Shown one piece after another: positions 60,962-64,000 of a stretch of DNA of 64,000 nt. The stretch is taken from positions 159,391-223,390 of the forward strand of contig CAVXXJ010000004.1 of the NCBI GenBank assembly GCA_963765705.1. Direction: 5' to 3'. Source of the DNA: Gaiellasilicea sp963765705. GTDB taxonomy: Bacteria; Actinomycetota; Thermoleophilia; Gaiellales; Gaiellaceae. The notes under the pieces are model-generated. The model searched no databases. It had not been told where the DNA came from and saw nothing but the letters and a program-made list of their open reading frames with translations. Each line of letters begins with the position of its first letter. Position 1 is the first letter of the stretch. The position numbers and the translations under genes are program-made.

Positions 60962-62285
60962 CTAGCTCGGGCGCCATCGGCTGCAGATGCACTCTGGATC
61001 CGGGACCTGGCGGTTGAAGGGATACGCCTCGAGCCGAAGCGCATCAACGCTCACGCCGAGCGGTGCATGCTCAAGCCCGCCAGCAACGAGCGCAAGGACA
61101 GCCGTCGTCGCGGCTCCCGCTGCGGAAACCGTCAAGGCGGCAACACTGGGTTCGGGCTCACCCGGTAGACCTGTCACGTATCCCTCCTCCTGTAGCGAGC
61201 CTCGCTCGTAGTCGGACATCAACTCAAGCCGGATGCGGTGTGGGTCGAGTCGCTGCCAACACCAGAGGCACGGGCCAGCCGGCAGCTGAATCCGCCGCTC
61301 GAAAAGGAGCGCGTCCAGTTCGCCGGTCGTCCGCACGCCAACGCGGACACCGACGTCAATCAGGGGGATCGCGCCTCGAGCCGAGAGTTCGGTGAGAGCG
61401 GCGCGACTTGAGTGCGTATCGGTGGCGCCAACGAGCAGATCGCAGTGAAGGAGATGGCCGAGCACCTCTGGCTCGCGCACGTCTCCCTTCACGGCACGCA
61501 AAGACGTCGGCGAGTCCGATCCGACGCAATCCTGCCGCGACCGCGTCTACCTTGGCCGTTCGTCTGTCCGCGTCCTCGCGAGTGACCGCAAACACGCGTC
61601 GCACGTTTGAGTGCTCGACGATGTCGTTGTCCACAAGCGTAAGTGCGCCGACACCCATCCGCGCCAACGTCTCCGCGACCGGCGCGCCAAGGCCGCCGAC
61701 CCCGACGATGCCGACGCGCAGGCGCCGAAGGACTCGATGGTGCTGGTCTCCAAGCGCTCGGCGCTGGCGGTCGTCGAGCTCCGTGTCCGATAGGTCGGCC
61801 GGACTCGGTTCGTGGAGTGCAAGTCGTCGTCCCGCAAGCAGGATCCGGTCGAACTCGCGCAGCTCACCATGACGGTGAAGAACGCCGCCCCAGCCGCCTG
61901 GACTCACGACAAGACTCGCGAAGGGCCCGTCAAGCAGCTCGTCGAGCGCACGCCCTAAGCGGAGGGTCGTCTTGGAATCGATGCGGCTGAGCCGCGGCAG
62001 GTGACTATCGAAAGGATGACTGTGGATGAAGGCGAGGCCGCTTCGCGCGTTCTGTGCCGCCGAGATAGCTGCAGAGATCATCGTCCCCGAGGGCGTAAGG
62101 GCGTCTTCCTCCTGGGCTTCCCATTGTTCGGCGACGTCGATGAGCGAGCCGAGCACGAAACGCTCGGAACCGTGTCGTGTCACTTGGTGGAGCCGCGCGA
62201 ACGCACCATGCTCCCTGGGCGACGATCGGAGAAGATGCCTTGCTAGTTCGCTCGCCCGGATCGCATCGGTAGCGAGATACGTCAC
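60962..62285 (-). CDS. JAB/MPN protease - ThiF/E1 fusion (ubiquitin-like activating enzyme), frameshifted
   Basis: The GTG at 62285 overlaps the E2 stop (GTGA). Residues 1 to about 150 are a JAMM-type domain with FIHSHP (H88, H90) and S100-x2-D103 (LSRIDSKT). From about 185 an E1/ThiF Rossmann fold follows: VGIVGVGGLGAPVAETLARM, LVDNDIVEHSN, NVRRVF. A slip near 61505 precedes VKGDVREPEVLGHLLHCDLL, GATDTHSSRAAL, PLIDVGVRV and two Cys pairs (CLWC, ECICSRW) that may hold zinc. The E1 would adenylate the ubiquitin-like tail, and the JAB domain would process or remove it. Confidence 0.85.
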
Positions 62286-62910
62286 TGCGGTCGCTGCAGT
62301 CTGGCTCTCGCAAACTCGAAGTGACCGAGCAGGTCGTCGCGGCCCGGCACCCACGGGGTGTTCCGATGCCAACTGAAGCGTCGCCACGGCCGGCCGAAGT
62401 GCATCTCGAGGTTGGACGACGCCGGCTCGGCACCTGAAGCGAGGACGAGGTCTGGGTCGACCCAGAACATGTCCATCTCCGACTGTGGATACAGATTCGT
62501 CGTCTTCAGGAGCAGATCTGTTGTGGCAATCGAGTAGGCGCCCGGCGGGAGCGGAACATCGCGGATGACGATCCGACCTCCGCCCCTTCAACCAGAACGT
62601 CGACCGCGAAGCCTTGTTCGCTCAGGCGCTCGAGGTCTTCTACGAGCACCTCGTTCCCCGCCGCGGCCGCCGTCTTAATGGCGGCGCCAAAGTTGGCGTT
62701 ACCTGGGATGGCACGGAAGTGCATGCCGTTCTTGACGTCGATCGACTCGGAGCGGTCAATCTGCGTGCCGCCGCTTGGATCGCCCTCTCCCTTAAGCAGA
62801 AAGAGGTCGTAGTCCGGGCCGTAGTCGCCAGCGTTGAGGATCTGCTCGCCGGTCTGGGGAGACGAGGGCAGTTCGACTTTTCTGCGGTTGATGAAGACGT
62901 GAATCGCCAT
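62282..62910 (-). CDS. Ubiquitin-like (multiubiquitin-type) domain fused to an E2-like (Prok-E2_E) domain, frameshifted
   Basis: ATG at 62910. Residues 1 to about 75 (MAIHVFINRRKVELPSSPQT, GEQILNAGDYGPDYDLFLLK, SIDVKNGMHFRAIPG) are a multiubiquitin-type ubiquitin fold. After a slip in a G-run near 62590, where one lost G restores VLVEGGGRIVIRDVPLPPGA, an E2-like fold follows: LPPGAYSIATTDLLLKTTNL, YPQSEMDMFWVDPDLVL, GRPWRRFSWHRNTPWVPGRD. This is the prokaryotic E2 family E pattern. No Cys occurs in the whole product. The gene is 47 bp after mazF and overlaps the JAB-E1 gene, so the two make one cassette. Confidence 0.85.
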
Positions 62911-62957
62911 TGCGCACGTTCCTTAGCTCGAAGGGCAGATGTAGAGGCGCTGTCGGC

Positions 62958-63323
62958 TCAGCGCCTCTGCTCACGCCCCCTTCGATCCATCAACAGAAGG
63001 ACCTCGAGCCGCTTGACCAGTTCGTCCATCGTCTTCACATCGAGCGCGCCCCGCTTGCTCGCGAACCGATCGGCGGAGACGGATCGGATGTGCTCGCACA
63101 TCGCATCACTTGGGACGTCGAGACCGCCTTCGGGCGGGTCGATCCGGAAGTGGGTTCCGATAGCGCGGATCGTGGAGTCAACGGAACGACGACATGAAGA
63201 TCTGCCTTTGTCTTGTTGAACCAGTCTGACGACGACCACCGCCGGCCGCTCCGCGCCCTGCTCGTGGCCCTTCGGAACGCCGAAATCGACATTCCAGACT
63301 TCACCCCAGCGCGCGTCTGACAT
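62958..63323 (-). CDS. mazF: MazF/PemK-type endoribonuclease toxin, two frameshifts
   Basis: ATG at 63323. MSDARWGEVWNVDFGVPKGH and GAERPAVVVV are the typical MazF start. Then SDWFNKTKADLHVVVPLTPR continues in another frame, and IGTHFRIDPPEGGLDVPSDA with MCEHIRSVSADRF returns to the first frame. Total length (121 codons) equals a normal MazF. Slips lie near 63230 and 63175. MazF cleaves mRNA at short sequences. It is preceded 3 bp upstream by its antitoxin gene, so the pair is a genuine toxin-antitoxin module. Confidence 0.83.
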   Translation of the reverse strand: MSDARWGEVWNVDFGVPKGHEQGAERPAVVVVRLVQQDKGRSSCRRSVDSTIRAIGTHFRIDPPEGGLDVPSDAMCEHIRSVSADRFASKRGALDVKTMDELVKRLEVLLLMDRRGREQRR

Positions 63324-63325
63324 GC

Positions 63326-63630
63326 CTAGTCCTCGACCCCGTCCGCCAAGGATCCCTCGAGAACCGCCCGTTCGGCCAACTCGTCCGCCCAAGCCTCCTC
63401 GTCCGCACGTAGGTCGGCGTACGCCATGACGGTCGAATCGATCACGCTTTGGATGAAGCCTTCGTCGAGCTGGACGTCGTCGAGCACAATCTTGGGCGCA
63501 GGAGCAGCCCCTCCTCGCGCACCTCGAACTCGACCACCGCGCCTTCCTCAAGCTGCGCCTGCTTCCGCACGTCGGCCGGGATCGTCAACTGGCCGCGATC
63601 CCGGAGCGTCGCCATTGACCGCTTTTCCAT
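63326..63630 (-). CDS. mazE: MazE-type AbrB-fold antitoxin, frameshifted
   Basis: ATG at 63630 has a perfect AAGGAGG site. MATLRDRGQLTIPADVRKQA and LEEGAVVEFEVREEGLLLRP form a SpoVT/AbrB swapped-hairpin domain that binds DNA. A lost C near 63500 (RP to PKIVLDDV) breaks the frame. The C-terminus is DDVQLDEGFIQSVIDSTVMA with an acidic tail, suited to wrapping the toxin. It lies 3 bp from mazF and is the first gene of the operon. Confidence 0.82.
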
Positions 63631-63655
63631 GCTGTCCTCCTTCATCGTCTGTGCA

Positions 63656-63705
63656 ACAGTAGCACGTATTAATTCTGATGTCAAACTTCTTACGTATGAA
63701 TACTG
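63656..63705 (-). promoter_or_regulatory. mazE: mazE promoter with two operator-like direct repeats
   Basis: Minus-strand TTGACA (63684-63679) and TACTGT (63661-63656) are 17 bp apart, 26 bp before the mazE ATG. Two near-identical 14-mers, ACGTATTAATTCTG (63664-63677) and ACGTATGAATACTG (63692-63705), flank the -35 at a 28-bp interval. Binding of the AbrB-fold antitoxin here would give classical autoregulation of the whole operon. Confidence 0.7.
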
Positions 63706-63915
63706 AGGCACGATAGGACTTGCCCACATCTCCGCCCTGAATCTGCGTCAGATGTCATTGGCCGGCTAGGCAACGCGCTCATGGGGTATCGATGGCGCGA
63801 GCGGAAAGGGGAAGGCCGTGAACCATGCGGTGAGCGAGTTGGCTCGTGACCCGCGATTTCCCTGCTACTCGGGTGCTTCCGGGTCGGGGCGTGAAGGCTC
63901 GTGGCGCCGCTCGCG

Positions 63916-63965
63916 CGGCCTGTCACGCCGGAGGTCGCGGGTTCGAGTCCCGTCGCTCCCGTCCT
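63916..63965. repeat. attR: 50-bp direct repeat, partial tRNA-Asp copy
   Basis: The bases repeat the tRNA-Asp 3' part at 54611-54660 without the 5' half, so it is a non-functional fragment marking the right element boundary. Host sequence resumes at 63966. No gene lies in the 35 bp to the window end. Confidence 0.95.
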
Positions 63966-64000
63966 TATTTGCAGCAGTTTCCGCGAGTGTCTCGGTCCGA

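Noticed and set aside
63690..63926. 78-codon minus-strand frame next to attR
   Set aside because: Low-complexity Arg/Ser/Pro text, runs into the tRNA repeat, no ribosome site.
63916..63965. Second tRNA-Asp gene
   Set aside because: Only the 3' part is present; the acceptor 5' strand and D-arm are missing, so it is attR.

Overview
The window is about 64 kb of high-GC DNA. SARP, TetR, GntR/FCD and HxlR regulators, leaderless -10-N6-start promoters, a Lon protease, a MarP-like CvpA/trypsin protease and very dense co-directional gene strings with 1-4 bp overlaps point to an actinomycete (Actinomycetota). A Thermoleophilia-like lineage is my guess; no rRNA is present to confirm it.

Layout. (1) 1-4.7 kb: a SARP regulator running off the left edge, a glycine-rich exported protein, and a divergent TetR / zinc-less MDR dehydrogenase / FAD disulfide oxidoreductase group with three tandem operator-like sites. 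(2) 4.7-22.5 kb: a minus-strand string of about 14 kb encoding an RraA-like aldolase, two HyuA and three HyuB hydantoinase/oxoprolinase subunits, an enolase-superfamily enzyme, a CocE-type hydrolase and a two-domain formylglycine-generating-enzyme-like protein. Divergent to it lie a second RraA, a GntR/FCD regulator, a GlcD-type FAD oxidase and an EamA transporter. A 19-bp palindrome sits between the two arms. (3) 22.4-35.4 kb: mostly housekeeping or signalling genes (cupin isomerase, a membrane protein flanked by two DtxR-like boxes, STAS protein, lon, XRE-cupin regulator, CHASE/PAS/GGDEF/HD-GYP protein, serine hydrolase, dinB, ankyrin protein, DDAH-like and SGNH hydrolases). (4) 35.4-44.1 kb: a branched-chain-amino-acid-type ABC importer (livKHMGF) with an aminotransferase, and upstream a bicupin / second LivK / SnoaL-like group. 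Both transcription units start with the same 15-bp promoter element. (5) 44.2-54.5 kb: an ABC exporter, phosphoesterase, nucleotidyltransferase, subtilisin, D-aminopeptidase, SDR, a probable cobalamin riboswitch before a homocysteine methyltransferase-MTHFR fusion, and a MarP-like protease.

(6) 54.6-64.0 kb: an integrative element inserted in tRNA-Asp(GTC). A 50-bp perfect direct repeat of the tRNA 3' part bounds it (54611-54660 and 63916-63965). It carries a tyrosine integrase, an excisionase, HTH proteins, a nucleotidyltransferase, an abortive-infection protein, a ParB-like protein, and a minus-strand operon mazE-mazF-(ubiquitin-like + E2 fusion)-(JAB + E1 fusion)-small protein. This eukaryote-like ubiquitin conjugation cassette behind a MazEF-type toxin-antitoxin pair is the most interesting content of the window and probably a defence system.

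Caution: at least twelve genes show single-base frameshifts, often at short homopolymers, with strong conserved motifs continuing in the new frame. This looks more like assembly or sequencing indels (plus some real decay in the island) than twelve independent pseudogenes, so frameshifted genes are described as one unit each.
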